Assembly: GCF_000691525.1 (NCBI RefSeq)
Contig: NZ_JMDW01000007.1
Coordinates: forward strand, 112,502 to 176,501
DNA: 64,000 nucleotides
Reading direction: 5' to 3'
Origin: Mycolicibacterium neoaurum ATCC 25795
Lineage (GTDB): Bacteria; Actinomycetota; Actinomycetes; Mycobacteriales; Mycobacteriaceae
Shown here piece by piece: positions 23,138 to 32,673 of the stretch. A program made the translations under genes and the position numbers. Position 1 is the stretch's first letter, and each line of letters starts with the position of its first letter. The notes under the pieces were generated by a model. The model ran no database searches. It saw only the letters and a program-made list of their open reading frames with translations, and was not told where the DNA came from.

Positions 23138-26043
23138 CCATGACCGACGGCGGTGGCGAACCCCGTACCGACGCCATCCCGGTCGCGAAGGCCCACCGCG
23201 GCGACGGTATCGCCCGCTGGATCCGGACGCTGGCTCTGCCGATCATCATCATCTGGGCGGTGCTGATCGGGCTGCTGAACGTGGCTGTCCCACAGCTCGA
23301 AGAAGTCGGCCAGATGCGGTCGGTGTCGATGAGCCCGTCGAACGCCCCGTCGGTGATCGCCGTCAAACGTGTGGGCACCGTCTTCGACGAATTCACCTCG
23401 GACAGTTCGATCATGATCGTGCTGGAGGCCGATCGTCAGCTCGATGAGGCCGACCGCGACTTCTACAAGGAGATGATCGGCAAGCTCGAGGCAGATCCCG
23501 AGCACGTCCAGCATGTCCAGGATTTCTGGGGTGACCCGCTTACCGCGGCCGGCGCTCAGAGCAGCGACGGCAAAGCCACCTACGTGCAGGTGTACACCGC
23601 GGGCAACCAGGGTGAGGCGCTGGCCAACGAGTCCATCGAGAAGGTCCAGGACATCGTCTACGGTATGCAGCCGCCGCCTGGGCTGAAGGTCTTCGTCACC
23701 GGCCCCGCAGCGTTGGCCGCCGACCAGCAGATCGCGGCCGATCGCAGTCTGAAGATGATCGAGGGCCTGACGTTCCTGGTCATCATCGTGATGTTGCTGC
23801 TGATCTATCGCTCGTTCGTCACCATGATCATCACCCTCGTCATGGTGGTGATGTGTCTGCTCGCCGCGCGCGGGGTCGTGGCCTTCCTTGGCTACCACGA
23901 GATCATCGGCCTGTCGGTCTTCGCCACAGGCCTGCTGGTGACGTTGGCGATCGCCGCGTCCACGGACTATGCGATCTTCTTGCTCGGTCGTTATCAGGAG
24001 GCCCGCGCCGAGGGTGAGGACCGGGAAGCGGCCTACTACACGATGTTCCACGGCACGGCCCATGTCGTCATGGGATCGGGTCTGACCATCGCGGGTGCGA
24101 CGTTCTGCCTGCACTTCACGAACATGCCGTACTTCATCACCCTGGGGATCCCGCTGGCGATCGGCATGATCGTCGTGGTGCTCGCCGCGCTGACCCTGGG
24201 GCCGGCGATCGTCAGCATCGCCTCACGGTTCGGCAAGACCCTGGAGCCCAAGCGCGCCATGCGTACCCGCGGGTGGCGCAAGATCGGTGCGGCCATCGTG
24301 CGCTGGCCCGGCCCGATCCTGGTGAGCGCCATCGCCATCACGATGGTCGGGCTGCTGGCACTGCCGGGGTATGAGACCAACTACAACGACCGCAATTACC
24401 TGCCAAAGGATCTACCGGCGCAGGAGGGTTACGCGGCCGCCGAGCGGCACTTCTCGCAGGCGCGGATGAATCCGGAACTGCTGCTTGTCGAAAGCGATCA
24501 CGATCTGCGGAACTCGGCGGACTTCCTGGTGATCGACAAGATCGCCAAGGCCATCTTCCGCACCGAGGGCGTCGGCCGGGTACAGGCCATCACCCGACCA
24601 CAGGGCACGCCGATCGAGCACACCTCGATCCCGTTCCAGATCAGCATGCAGGGTACGACTCAGAAGATGAACGAGAAGTACCAGCAGGACATGATGGCCA
24701 ACATGCTCAAGCAGGCCGATGACATGCAGACGACCATCACGAGCATGGAGAAGATGAACTCCATCACCGTGCAGATGGCGCAGACGACGTCGTCGATGGT
24801 GGCCAAGATGAAGAACATGTCGCTCGACATCGCCGAATTGCGGGACAACATCGCCAATTTCGACGATTTCTTCCGGCCGCTGCGCAACTACTTCTACTGG
24901 GAACCGCACTGCTTCAACATCCCGGGCTGCTGGGCGATCCGGTCGATCTTCGACACCCTCGACGGTATCGACGTGATGACCGACAACTTCGAAGAGATCA
25001 TCCCGGACATGGAGCGTCTCAACGCCCTGATGCCCCAGATGGTCGCGCTCATGCCGCAGATGATCGCGACCATGAAGAACATGCAGCGCTACATGCTGAC
25101 CATGTACCAGACCCAAAAGGGCATCCAGGACCAGATGTCGGCGATGCAGGACAACTCGTCGGCGATGGGTGAGGCCTTCGACGCCGCCCAGAACGACGAC
25201 TCGTTCTATCTCCCGCCGGAGACCTTCGAGAACGAAGATTTCAAACGCGGCATGAAGAACTTCCTGTCCCCGGACGGGCATGCGGTGCGCTTCATCATCA
25301 GCCACGACGGGGATCCGCTGAGTCCGGCCGGAATCGCCCGTATCGACGCGATCAAGAACGCCGCCAAGGAGGCGATCAAGGGCACCCCGCTGGAGGGCTC
25401 GAAGATCTACCTCGGCGGTACCGCCGCCACCTACAAGGACATGCAGGACGGCGCGAACTGGGATCTCATCATCGCCGGGATCGCCTCGATCGCATTGATC
25501 TTCATCATCATGCTGCTCATCACCCGCAGTGTGGTGGCCGCCGCGGTGATCGTGGGAACCGTCGTGATCTCGCTCGGTTCGGCATTCGGGATCTCGGTGC
25601 TGATCTGGCAGCACATCATCGGTATCCCGCTGCACTGGATGGTCCTGCCGATGGCGGTCATCATCCTGCTCGCGGTGGGCGCCGACTACAACCTGTTGCT
25701 GGTGGCCAGGCTCAAGGAAGAGATCCACGCCGGCCTGAACACCGGGATCATCCGCGCCATGGGCGGGAGCGGTTCGGTCGTGACGGCCGCGGGCCTGGTG
25801 TTCGCCTTCACGATGATCTCGATGGCGGTCAGCGAACTGACGGTGATGGGACAGGTCGGCACTACGATCGGTTTGGGTCTGCTGTTCGACACCCTGGTGA
25901 TCCGGGCCTTCATGACACCCTCGATCGCCGCGCTGTTGGGTAAGTGGTTCTGGTGGCCCCAGCAGGTCCGCCGGCGGCCGCCACCTGCCCCGTGGCCGAC
26001 GCCGCCGACAGAACCGGTGTCGGCCGGTGCACCGGAGAAGTGA
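23134..26043 (+). CDS. mmpL: MmpL-family RND transporter
   Basis: A 969-aa RND-superfamily transporter of the MmpL4/MmpL5 type. Two six-helix bundles each carry the proton-relay Asp-Tyr pair ([13 protein letters not shown] and [12 protein letters not shown]). Between them, residues about 512-673 form a strikingly Met-rich predicted coiled-coil hairpin ([40 protein letters not shown]) with a Cys pair at its tip (CFNIPGC, 593-599). This is the periplasmic stalk that distinguishes MmpL4/5-like proteins from MmpL3. Exports lipids, siderophores or drugs; the substrate is not determined. Translationally coupled to mmpS and followed by two secreted-protein genes in the same direction. Confidence 0.95.
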   Translation: MTMTDGGGEPRTDAIPVAKAHRGDGIARWIRTLALPIIIIWAVLIGLLNVAVPQLEEVGQMRSVSMSPSNAPSVIAVKRVGTVFDEFTSDSSIMIVLEADRQLDEADRDFYKEMIGKLEADPEHVQHVQDFWGDPLTAAGAQSSDGKATYVQVYTAGNQGEALANESIEKVQDIVYGMQPPPGLKVFVTGPAALAADQQIAADRSLKMIEGLTFLVIIVMLLLIYRSFVTMIITLVMVVMCLLAARGVVAFLGYHEIIGLSVFATGLLVTLAIAASTDYAIFLLGRYQEARAEGEDREAAYYTMFHGTAHVVMGSGLTIAGATFCLHFTNMPYFITLGIPLAIGMIVVVLAALTLGPAIVSIASRFGKTLEPKRAMRTRGWRKIGAAIVRWPGPILVSAIAITMVGLLALPGYETNYNDRNYLPKDLPAQEGYAAAERHFSQARMNPELLLVESDHDLRNSADFLVIDKIAKAIFRTEGVGRVQAITRPQGTPIEHTSIPFQISMQGTTQKMNEKYQQDMMANMLKQADDMQTTITSMEKMNSITVQMAQTTSSMVAKMKNMSLDIAELRDNIANFDDFFRPLRNYFYWEPHCFNIPGCWAIRSIFDTLDGIDVMTDNFEEIIPDMERLNALMPQMVALMPQMIATMKNMQRYMLTMYQTQKGIQDQMSAMQDNSSAMGEAFDAAQNDDSFYLPPETFENEDFKRGMKNFLSPDGHAVRFIISHDGDPLSPAGIARIDAIKNAAKEAIKGTPLEGSKIYLGGTAATYKDMQDGANWDLIIAGIASIALIFIIMLLITRSVVAAAVIVGTVVISLGSAFGISVLIWQHIIGIPLHWMVLPMAVIILLAVGADYNLLLVARLKEEIHAGLNTGIIRAMGGSGSVVTAAGLVFAFTMISMAVSELTVMGQVGTTIGLGLLFDTLVIRAFMTPSIAALLGKWFWWPQQVRRRPPPAPWPTPPTEPVSAGAPEK

Positions 26044-26053
26044 GGAGTTCGTG

Positions 26054-26383
26054 ATGGTGATGACGAGATTCACCGCAGTGATGGTCGCGGCACTGGCGGC
26101 CGGTTCGCTGGCCTTGGCGGCGCCCGCGCAGGCCGACCCGGACAGTGACTTCGCCAAGGAACTGCACACCTACGGCATCTACGGGCAGAAGGACTTCAAC
26201 GCCTGGATCGGCAAGATCGCCTGCAAACGTCTCGATCGGGGTGTCGATGCCAATGCCCAGGACTCGGCGAAGTTCGTCTCCGACCAATTGGCGCGTGGCA
26301 CCAGCACCCAACAGACCTACCAATTCCTCGGCGCCGCGATGAACTACTACTGCCCCGACAAGCGCGTCCTGCTCACCCAGTAA
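26054..26383 (+). CDS. Secreted DUF732-family protein
   Basis: A 109-aa protein with a Sec signal (VMVAALAAGSLALAAPAQAD, cut after AQA) and a mature DUF732 domain (FAKELHTYGIYGQKDFNAWI, then GKIACKRLDRG) with two Cys spaced to form the family disulfide (IAC ... YYC). DUF732 proteins are small exported mycobacterial proteins of unclear function. GGAG is 6 nt upstream of the ATG at 26054. It starts 10 nt after mmpL, so it belongs to the same transcript and may assist the transporter outside the inner membrane. Confidence 0.87.
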   Translation: MVMTRFTAVMVAALAAGSLALAAPAQADPDSDFAKELHTYGIYGQKDFNAWIGKIACKRLDRGVDANAQDSAKFVSDQLARGTSTQQTYQFLGAAMNYYCPDKRVLLTQ

Positions 26384-26394
26384 GGGAGACAACG

Positions 26395-26832
26395 ATGATC
26401 AAGAAGCTGACATTGGCCGCGCTGGCCGCCGCGGCGGCGCTGACGCTGGCACCGGTCGCCTCCGCCGATGCCACCGACGAGTACCCGATTCCCAGCAAGA
26501 TCCTCAAGACCCCGTGCACCGCCGAGCAGATCCTGGCCGCGACCCGCGACACCAATCCGGTCTACTACGAGCGTTACATGATCGACTACAACAACAAGTC
26601 CCCCGAGGTGCATCGCGCCGTCCAGGACCGCATCCACTGGTTCTTCGCCATGGACTATGCGGGCCGCCGCCAGTACTCGGAAGACACGGCCACCAACGCC
26701 TTCTACGAGCAGCTGGCCTGGAACTGGCCGAACTGGGCCAAGATCTTCTTCAACAACAAGGGCGTCGTGGCGGCGTCGACCGCGGTCTGCCAGAACTACC
26801 CGCCCGACGATATGTCGGTCTGGGTCTGGTAG
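26395..26832 (+). CDS. Secreted DUF5078-like protein
   Basis: A 145-aa protein with signal peptide (KKLTLAALAAAAALTLAPVA, cut after ASA) and an aromatic-rich mature domain (TPCTAEQILAATRDTNPVYY; HWFFAMDYAGRRQYSEDTAT; YEQLAWNWPNWAKIFFNNKG) with two Cys. It matches my memory of DUF5078 mycobacterial secreted proteins, including the WVW C-terminus. GGGAGA precedes the ATG. It is the last gene of the mmpS-mmpL transcript, 11 nt after the DUF732 gene. Confidence 0.84.
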   Translation: MIKKLTLAALAAAAALTLAPVASADATDEYPIPSKILKTPCTAEQILAATRDTNPVYYERYMIDYNNKSPEVHRAVQDRIHWFFAMDYAGRRQYSEDTATNAFYEQLAWNWPNWAKIFFNNKGVVAASTAVCQNYPPDDMSVWVW

Positions 26833-26853
26833 CCCGTTCCTTCTCCCTTGTGC

Positions 26854-26909
26854 CGAGTGTGAAACCTCATCGGCCCGCCGGCCGAACCGCCGCAGCGGAT
26901 TCACACTCG
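26854..26909. repeat. 10-bp inverted repeat after the mmpSL operon
   Basis: CGAGTGTGAA (26854-26863) and TTCACACTCG (26900-26909) are exact inverted copies around a 36-nt GC-rich loop that itself contains CGGCCCGCCGGCCG. It may terminate the mmpS-mmpL operon or be a dispersed intergenic repeat. Confidence 0.45.
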
Positions 26910-26921
26910 ACGTCGTCACGA

Positions 26922-26927
26922 TAGATT
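26922..26927 (+). promoter_or_regulatory. -10 box, leaderless promoter
   Basis: TAGATT ends 7 nt before the GTG at 26935. Confidence 0.45.
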
Positions 26928-26934
26928 GGCGGCC

Positions 26935-27501
26935 GTGCAGAAGCAGCGGGCCGCCCTCCTCCTGACCATCGTCGGGGCCCTGCTGTGCGCGGCCGCGGTC
27001 GGTGGTTTCGTGTTCTACCGCTTCTATCTGTTGCGGCCCTACCTTTTTCACCCGCTGGCGTTCGCGGCCGCGGGTGGTGCGGCGCTCGCCGTGGCCTGTG
27101 TGCTGGGACTGCGCAGACCGTCGGTGCGCTGGGGCGGGGCGCTGGTGTGCGCGCTCGGCGCCGGGGCGGTCGCCTTCGCCGGGTGGTTCGCCACGGCGTT
27201 CCAGTCCGATCTGACGGTGGATTCCCGACAGGCCGCCCCCACCGGTGGGATGGAACTCGTCGTCCTGCGCGGTAACGCCTTGATGGCGCCGGACCCGGTG
27301 TGGGAGCTACGGGTCCGCACCGACGCCGGCCTGCTGTCCCGCGAGTACGACCTGGGTTGCGTGAACGCGGATATGGTGTCGCTCAACGGGATCGGGTGGG
27401 CCGGGCCGGGTGTCATCCGGGCGGTGCTGTCCGACGGGATCGTCGACATCGCCGTCGACGATGCGGGCCGGCCGGCCCGCACCGTCGACGGCGGTTGTTA
27501 G
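26935..27501 (+). CDS. Hypothetical membrane protein
   Basis: A 188-aa protein with three N-terminal hydrophobic segments (LLLTIVGALLCAAAVGGFVF; PLAFAAAGGAALAVACVLGL; LVCALGAGAVAFAGWFATAF) and a C-terminal soluble, probably extracytoplasmic domain (MELVVLRGNALMAPDPVWEL; REYDLGCVNADMVSLNGIGW) ending in TVDGGC. I do not recognise the family. GTG 26935 is chosen because a TAGATT box ends 7 nt upstream; a TTG at 26926 is the alternative. Confidence 0.68.
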   Translation: MQKQRAALLLTIVGALLCAAAVGGFVFYRFYLLRPYLFHPLAFAAAGGAALAVACVLGLRRPSVRWGGALVCALGAGAVAFAGWFATAFQSDLTVDSRQAAPTGGMELVVLRGNALMAPDPVWELRVRTDAGLLSREYDLGCVNADMVSLNGIGWAGPGVIRAVLSDGIVDIAVDDAGRPARTVDGGC

Positions 27502-27502
27502 T

Positions 27503-27521
27503 CTCCCCCGCAAGCGGGAGG
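27503..27521. repeat. Short GC-rich hairpin, possible dispersed repeat
   Basis: CTCCCCCGCAAGCGGGAGG just after the stop codon at 27501 can fold into a short stem and is followed by TACCCCCAG. I recall this combination recurring between mycobacterial genes; only one copy is visible here. Confidence 0.35.
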
Positions 27522-27550
27522 TACCCCCAGCTCGCCGAGGAAGGGAGCGG

Positions 27551-29380
27551 TCAGGACAGGTGGTGCACCTCCTGTAGCCCGTACACCGGCGTCGGCAGCC
27601 CCTCGTAGCGGGCCTTGAGCTGCAGCGCCAGGTACAGCGAATAGTGCCGGGACTGATGCAGATTGCCGCCGTGGAACCAGAGGTTGGGCTGCTGGGTGGG
27701 CTTCCACATGTTGCGCTGCTCGCCCTCCCACGGGCCTGGATCCTTGGTGGTCTCGCTGCCCAGGCCCCACACCTTGCCCACCCTGTCGGCGACATCCTGG
27801 CCGATCAGGTCGGCCGCCCAGCCGTTCATCGAGCCGTAACCGGTGGCATAGACCACCACATCGGCCGGTAGTTCGGTGCCATCGGCGAGGATCACCGAGT
27901 CCGCCGTCAGCCGCTCGACGTCGCCGTGGGCGAGTTTGATGCTGCCGTCGGCGACCAGATCGCAGGCGCCGACGTCGATGTAGTAGCCCGACCCGCGCCG
28001 CAGGTACTTCATGAACAACCCGGAACCGTCGTCGCCCCAGTCCAATTCGAACCCGGCCGCCTCCAGACGCTGGTAGAACTCCTTGTCGCGCTCACGCATC
28101 TGGTCGTACAGCGGGATCTGGAACTGGTGCATGATCCGGTACGGCAGGGAGGCGAATGTGAGGTCGGCCTTCTCGGTGGTCATCCCGTCGGCCAGCGCCT
28201 GCTCGGAATACAGTGCGCCCAAACCGATCTCCATCAGCGAGTCCGATTTGACGATATGCGTGGAGGATCGTTGCACCATGGTGACGTCGACACCGTTCTC
28301 GAACAGCGCCTTGCAGATATCGTGTGCGGAGTTGTTCGAGCCGATCACCACGGCCTTCTTGCCGACATAGGCGTCGGGACCGGGATGCGCCGAGGAGTGG
28401 TGCTGATCGCCGCGGAACTCGTCCTGGCCAGGGAACACCGGCACATTCGGCTTACCGGACATGCCGGTGGCCAGCACCAGCTGGGTGGGATGCAGGGTGA
28501 GCCGCTCGCCGTCGCGATCGACCTCCACCGTCCAGGTCTGGGACTCGTCGTCGAAGGTGGCGGACAGGCACGTCGTCTTCGACCAGTACGGCACCTCCAT
28601 GACCCTGGTGTAGAACTCCAGCCAGTCGCCGATCTTGTCCTTGGGTGCGAACACCGGCCAGTTCTGCGGGAAGGGCAGGTAGGGAAGGTGGTCGTACCAG
28701 ACCGGATCGTGCAGACACAGCGACTTGTAGCGCTTGCGCCATTGGTCGCCCGGCCGCTCGTGCTTGTCGACCACGATCGCCGGAACACCGAGTTGACGCA
28801 GCCGCGCGCCGAGCGCGATACCGCCCTGGCCACCGCCGATCACCAGCGTGTACGGCTGGACGGTGCGGCCCAGCTCGGCGTCCTCGGCGGCCTTGCGCTC
28901 GGCCCATGACCGCGGATCCGGATCGCTGCCGTGCACCGCGCCCATGACGCGACGTGTTCCCTTGGGTTCCTCGTATCCCTTGAGCTCCTGCAGCGCGGTC
29001 AGCAGCGTCCAGGCGCGGTCGGTGCCGTCCTCGTCACGAAGCCGCAGATGTCCGATGCCCCGGCCGGCGGCGGTCTCGAACTCGATGAACGCGGTGACGA
29101 CGCCGTCCTCCTCGGTGGGCGTCTCGCGGGTACGCCACCGCGCCGGATCGGTGTCGGCGAGGCGTTCGGTCAGCATGGCGGCGATGTGTTCGCGCCCCTC
29201 GAGCGTCTTCAGGTTCCAGGTGAAGGACACCAGGTCACGCCAGAAGCTGTCGACGGCGAACAACCCCACGGTGCGATCGATATCGCGAGTGGCCAGCGCG
29301 GCCTCGAATTCGGCGAGCCAGGCATCCACCCGGTCTTGCGGTGAGCGGACTGGGGTGGGCGCATCAATCATCTGAGTCAT
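27551..29380 (-). CDS. Flavin-containing monooxygenase with N-terminal SnoaL-like domain
   Basis: A 609-aa protein. Residues about 15-130 are an NTF2/SnoaL-like domain (VDAWLAEFEAALATRDIDRT; FWRDLVSFTWNLKTLEGREH). The rest is a class B flavoprotein monooxygenase: VIGGGQGGIALGARLRQLG binds FAD, VIGSNNSAHDICKALFENG binds NADPH, and VVVYATGYGSMNG is the late ATGY-type motif. Such NTF2-FMO fusions are common in mycobacteria; they oxygenate ketones, sulfides or amines. It is divergent from a butanediol-type dehydrogenase operon and shares with it a pair of 16-bp operator-like repeats. The start is ATG 29380 (MTQMIDAP); ATG 29371 is an alternative. Confidence 0.88.
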   Translation of the reverse strand: MTQMIDAPTPVRSPQDRVDAWLAEFEAALATRDIDRTVGLFAVDSFWRDLVSFTWNLKTLEGREHIAAMLTERLADTDPARWRTRETPTEEDGVVTAFIEFETAAGRGIGHLRLRDEDGTDRAWTLLTALQELKGYEEPKGTRRVMGAVHGSDPDPRSWAERKAAEDAELGRTVQPYTLVIGGGQGGIALGARLRQLGVPAIVVDKHERPGDQWRKRYKSLCLHDPVWYDHLPYLPFPQNWPVFAPKDKIGDWLEFYTRVMEVPYWSKTTCLSATFDDESQTWTVEVDRDGERLTLHPTQLVLATGMSGKPNVPVFPGQDEFRGDQHHSSAHPGPDAYVGKKAVVIGSNNSAHDICKALFENGVDVTMVQRSSTHIVKSDSLMEIGLGALYSEQALADGMTTEKADLTFASLPYRIMHQFQIPLYDQMRERDKEFYQRLEAAGFELDWGDDGSGLFMKYLRRGSGYYIDVGACDLVADGSIKLAHGDVERLTADSVILADGTELPADVVVYATGYGSMNGWAADLIGQDVADRVGKVWGLGSETTKDPGPWEGEQRNMWKPTQQPNLWFHGGNLHQSRHYSLYLALQLKARYEGLPTPVYGLQEVHHLS

Positions 29381-29395
29381 GTGCGCCAGCTCACA
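29380..29395. promoter_or_regulatory. CRP-like site, copy 1
   Basis: TGTGCGCCAGCTCACA, 9 of 10 defined positions of the mycobacterial CRP consensus TGTGA-N6-TCACA. It abuts the monooxygenase start codon (29380, minus strand). Confidence 0.55.
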
Positions 29396-29446
29396 CCCGA
29401 GGCTCGCGGCGGCGCAAGGGCTGCAACCCCCTGCAACCCTTTCGGC

Positions 29447-29462
29447 TGTGCGCCAGCTCACA
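29447..29462. promoter_or_regulatory. CRP-like site, copy 2 (exact repeat)
   Basis: An identical 16-bp copy 67 bp from the first, 13 nt upstream of the dehydrogenase ATG at 29476. Exact duplication in a 95-bp divergent promoter region is strong evidence of function. Confidence 0.58.
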
Positions 29463-29475
29463 TAGGAATGTGAAC

Positions 29476-30516
29476 ATGAAAGCAGCTGTGTACTACGGAC
29501 CCAACAAAGTGGATGTCACCGACGTTCCCGAACCGGACCCCGGGCCGGGAACGGTGAAGGTGCAGGTCGGTTTCAACGGCATCTGCGGTACCGACCTGCA
29601 CGAGTACTACGCGGGCCCGATCTTCGTGCCGACCGAACCGCATCCGTTGACCGGTGCGCAACTGCCCATCGTCATGGGCCACGAGTTCTCCGGGACCATC
29701 ACCGCGCTCGGCGACGGGGTCACCGGGTGGGCCGAGGGCGACCGGGTCGCCATCGAGCCGATCTACCGCTGCGGACGGTGCGGACCGTGTCGGGCCGGTA
29801 CCTACAACATCTGCGCCCAGATCGGATTTCACGGTCTGATGTCCGACGGCGGGATGGCCGAGTACACGGTGGTGCCGACCGACATGCTGCACAAGTTGCC
29901 CGACAATGTTTCGCTCGAACTCGGGGCCCTGGTCGAACCGATGTCGGTGGCCTATCACGCCGCCACGCTGGGAGATCCCGACCCCGACCGCACGGCCATG
30001 GTGTTCGGTGCCGGACCGATCGGGATAGGCCTCTGGTTCGCGCTGCGCGGCAAGGGAATCGAGGATGTCTTCGTCGTCGAGCCCTCGGCGACCCGCCGCT
30101 CGGCCATCGAGGCGCTCGGTGCCCGCACGCTGGACCCGACGGCACTGGACGTGCCCGCCTTCATCGCCGATCACACCGACGGGCGCGGCGCCGGCGCGGT
30201 ATACGACGCAGCCGGTGTCGCACCGGCGGTCGAGACCGCGCTGGCATGCGTCGGGGCGCGCAAGGCGATGGTCAGCGTCGCGATCTACGAGAAGCCGTTG
30301 ACCACCCCGCTGCTGAACCTGGTGATGAACGAATCCCGGATCCAGGGCTCATTGTGTTACACCGCAGCGGATTTCCAGGCCGTCATCGGCCTGATGGCCG
30401 AGGGCGCCTACGACACCGCCGGTTGGGTGACCGCCATCGGCATCGACGATGTCATCGACGAGGGCTTCGAGGCCCTGCATGCCGGAACCAAGATGAAAGT
30501 ACTGGTGCAACCATGA
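29476..30516 (+). CDS. 2,3-butanediol dehydrogenase-type zinc alcohol dehydrogenase
   Basis: A 346-aa medium-chain dehydrogenase of the (R,R)-butanediol/sorbitol dehydrogenase branch. [16 protein letters not shown] and [10 protein letters not shown] give the catalytic zinc site, [15 protein letters not shown] the structural zinc, [12 protein letters not shown] the Glu-containing segment typical of this branch, and [15 protein letters not shown] the Rossmann motif. It would interconvert vicinal diols and hydroxyketones with NAD(H). A GGA ribosome site is 8 nt upstream. It overlaps the following SDR by 4 nt (ATGA). Confidence 0.9.
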   Translation: MKAAVYYGPNKVDVTDVPEPDPGPGTVKVQVGFNGICGTDLHEYYAGPIFVPTEPHPLTGAQLPIVMGHEFSGTITALGDGVTGWAEGDRVAIEPIYRCGRCGPCRAGTYNICAQIGFHGLMSDGGMAEYTVVPTDMLHKLPDNVSLELGALVEPMSVAYHAATLGDPDPDRTAMVFGAGPIGIGLWFALRGKGIEDVFVVEPSATRRSAIEALGARTLDPTALDVPAFIADHTDGRGAGAVYDAAGVAPAVETALACVGARKAMVSVAIYEKPLTTPLLNLVMNESRIQGSLCYTAADFQAVIGLMAEGAYDTAGWVTAIGIDDVIDEGFEALHAGTKMKVLVQP

Positions 30517-31340
30517 CGCAGACAGATATGACACGCACGATCCCCGCCCCGCTGCTGGGCGAGGTGGCCCTGGTGACCGGCGCGGGCCGCGGCATCGGCC
30601 GCGGTATCGCCCATGAACTGGCAGGCCAGGGCGCCGATATCGCGCTGGTCGACATCCATGCGGACGCGCTGGCCCAGGTCGCCGACGAGATTACCGAAAT
30701 CGGTTCCAAGGTGACCACATTCGTCGCCGACATCGCGGACCGCGATGCGGTGTTCGCCGCCGTCGAGCATGCCGCCGCAGCGCTCGGCGGATTCGACATC
30801 ATGGTCAACAACGCCGGTATCGCGCTGGTCGGGCCGATCGCCGAGGTGACCCCCGAGCAGCTCTCCCGGTTGTGGGCCATCAACGTCGACGGTGTGCTGT
30901 GGGGTATCCAGGCCGCCGTCGCCAAGTTCATCGCGCTCGGTAACAAAGAGCGCGGCAAGATCAGCCGGATCATCAATGCCTCGAGTATTGCGGGGCACGA
31001 GGGTTTCGCGATGCTCGGCCCCTACAGCGCGACGAAGTTCGCGGTGCGGGCGCTCACCCAGGCCGCGGCCAAGGAGCACGCAGCCGACGGCATCACCGTC
31101 AACGCGTACTGCCCAGGCGTGGTCGGCACCGATATGTGGGTCGAGATCGACAAGCGGTTCGCCGAGTTGACCGGCGCGAAGGAGGGGGAGACCTTCGAGA
31201 AGTTCTCGGCCACCATCGCCCTCGGGCGGCCGGAAACCCCGGAAGACGTCGCCGGATTCGTCGCCTACCTGGCCGGACCCGGCGCGGACTATATGACAGG
31301 TCAGGCCGGGTTGATCGACGGAGGCATGGTCTACCGGTGA
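30513..31340 (+). CDS. SDR oxidoreductase, acetoin/diacetyl reductase-like
   Basis: A 275-aa classical [18 protein letters not shown] cofactor motif, [10 protein letters not shown] with the NAD-selecting Asp, [21 protein letters not shown] catalytic Ser, [13 protein letters not shown] with Tyr-Lys, and the C-terminal [13 protein letters not shown]. It resembles the BudC / (S)-acetoin-forming diacetyl reductases. Its translational coupling to a butanediol-type dehydrogenase suggests the two act on successive diol/ketol intermediates. Confidence 0.88.
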   Translation: MTQTDMTRTIPAPLLGEVALVTGAGRGIGRGIAHELAGQGADIALVDIHADALAQVADEITEIGSKVTTFVADIADRDAVFAAVEHAAAALGGFDIMVNNAGIALVGPIAEVTPEQLSRLWAINVDGVLWGIQAAVAKFIALGNKERGKISRIINASSIAGHEGFAMLGPYSATKFAVRALTQAAAKEHAADGITVNAYCPGVVGTDMWVEIDKRFAELTGAKEGETFEKFSATIALGRPETPEDVAGFVAYLAGPGADYMTGQAGLIDGGMVYR

Positions 31341-31347
31341 CCCGCAC

Positions 31348-32673
31348 GTGACAGCCCGTGTGACGGGGAGCACAATCGAAAGGGTGGCAGGCGTCTCGAA
31401 CCCCGAGCCCGCGGTCGCCGTCGGTGACGACCCGCGTCGCTACGCCATGCTGCTCTCCGAGGTCTACGACGCGACAATGGCCGGCGGGCGATCGCCGGCC
31501 AAGCCTCGTCCGGTGATCGCCGAATCCTGGAACCGGTTGCTGGACAGCGGGATCGATCCCGAGCGTCACGACCCGCCGGATATCGACCGCAGCGGATTGG
31601 ATCTGCTGCGCCAGTCCTCGGGGCTGGTGACGGTGTTGGAGGACATCACCCGCGGGTTGGAATCGGTGATCGCCGACGGCAGCAACATCCTGGTGGTCGC
31701 CGACGCTCGCGGCCGGGTGTTGTGGCGGTCCGGGACACCGCGGGTGCTCGGCAACGCCGACCGGCTGGGGTTCGTGGAGGGTGCCGACTGGGGTGAGTCG
31801 GCGGTCGGCACCAACGCCATCGGCACCGCCCTGGTGTCGCGGCGTGCGGTACAGATCTTCTCCGCCGAGCATTTCCTGCGCAGCCATCACGCGTGGACCT
31901 GCGCGGGTGCGCCGATCCGGGATCCGCGCACCGGGCATGTGATCGGCGCTGTCGACGTGTCCGGCCCGGCATCGACGGTGCACCCCACCACGATCGCACT
32001 GGTGGACCTGGTGGCGCGGCTGGCCGAATCGCAGCTGCGGGAGGCGCACGCCAGGACACTGGACCGGCTGCGGGCGGTGGCGGCCCCGATGCTGGCCCGG
32101 TTGGGCGAGCCGGCGCTGGCCGTCGATCCGGAAGGGTGGGTGGCCGCGGTCGACTCGATGCCGCCGCACAATCGGATCATGTTGCCGCAGAAGGCCGGAC
32201 CGGGCAGGACATGGATACCGGCGCTGGGGGCGTGTGAGTTGGAGCCGCTGTCGGGCGGGTGGTTGGTGCGCCCGGTCTCCGATGCGGCCCACGACGAAGG
32301 CGCAGCCGCCGCCGAGTTGACGCTCGACCTGCGCCAACAGCCGGTGCTGGAACTGGCCGGGCCGTCGGGGGCGTGGCGGCAGGACATCTCGCCCCGGCAC
32401 GCGGAGATCCTGCTGGTGCTCGCCGTTCATCGGGCGGGACGTACCGCGCCGGAGCTGGCGGCCGACCTCTACGGTGACCGGAGTCGGGTGGTGACGGTGC
32501 GGGCCGAGATGTCACGTCTGCGTAAGCAACTCGTCGGCATCATCGAGGCGCAGCCGTATCGCTTCGGTGACGGCATCGGGGTCCGGGTGCATCGCCCGGC
32601 GGACCCCGCGGCGTTGTTGCCGTCCTCGACCGCCCCGGCGGTGCGGCTGGCCAGGGGTCAGTCCGCGACGTAG
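31348..32673 (+). CDS. GAF-domain transcriptional regulator (AcoR-like sensor, winged-helix output)
   Basis: A 441-aa regulator. Residues about 45-235 match the N-terminal sensor of AcoR/MimR-type activators: [80 protein letters not shown]. In AcoR this is followed by a sigma-54 AAA+ domain and a Fis helix; here both are absent, and the C-terminus ([36 protein letters not shown]) is a winged-helix-like domain. It lies 7 nt after the SDR in the same operon and probably regulates the cluster. The start is uncertain: GTG 31348 is used, GTG 31384 is possible. Confidence 0.82.
   Translation: MTARVTGSTIERVAGVSNPEPAVAVGDDPRRYAMLLSEVYDATMAGGRSPAKPRPVIAESWNRLLDSGIDPERHDPPDIDRSGLDLLRQSSGLVTVLEDITRGLESVIADGSNILVVADARGRVLWRSGTPRVLGNADRLGFVEGADWGESAVGTNAIGTALVSRRAVQIFSAEHFLRSHHAWTCAGAPIRDPRTGHVIGAVDVSGPASTVHPTTIALVDLVARLAESQLREAHARTLDRLRAVAAPMLARLGEPALAVDPEGWVAAVDSMPPHNRIMLPQKAGPGRTWIPALGACELEPLSGGWLVRPVSDAAHDEGAAAAELTLDLRQQPVLELAGPSGAWRQDISPRHAEILLVLAVHRAGRTAPELAADLYGDRSRVVTVRAEMSRLRKQLVGIIEAQPYRFGDGIGVRVHRPADPAALLPSSTAPAVRLARGQSAT

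Noticed and set aside
24412..26169. A 585-codon open frame on the minus strand across the mmpL gene, rich in His/Arg/Asp
   Set aside because: Composition is that of a shadow frame in GC-rich DNA; the plus strand encodes a complete MmpL with all family motifs.
31348..32673. Sigma-54-dependent activator
   Set aside because: No Walker A, GAFTGA or Fis helix; only the sensor half resembles AcoR-type proteins.
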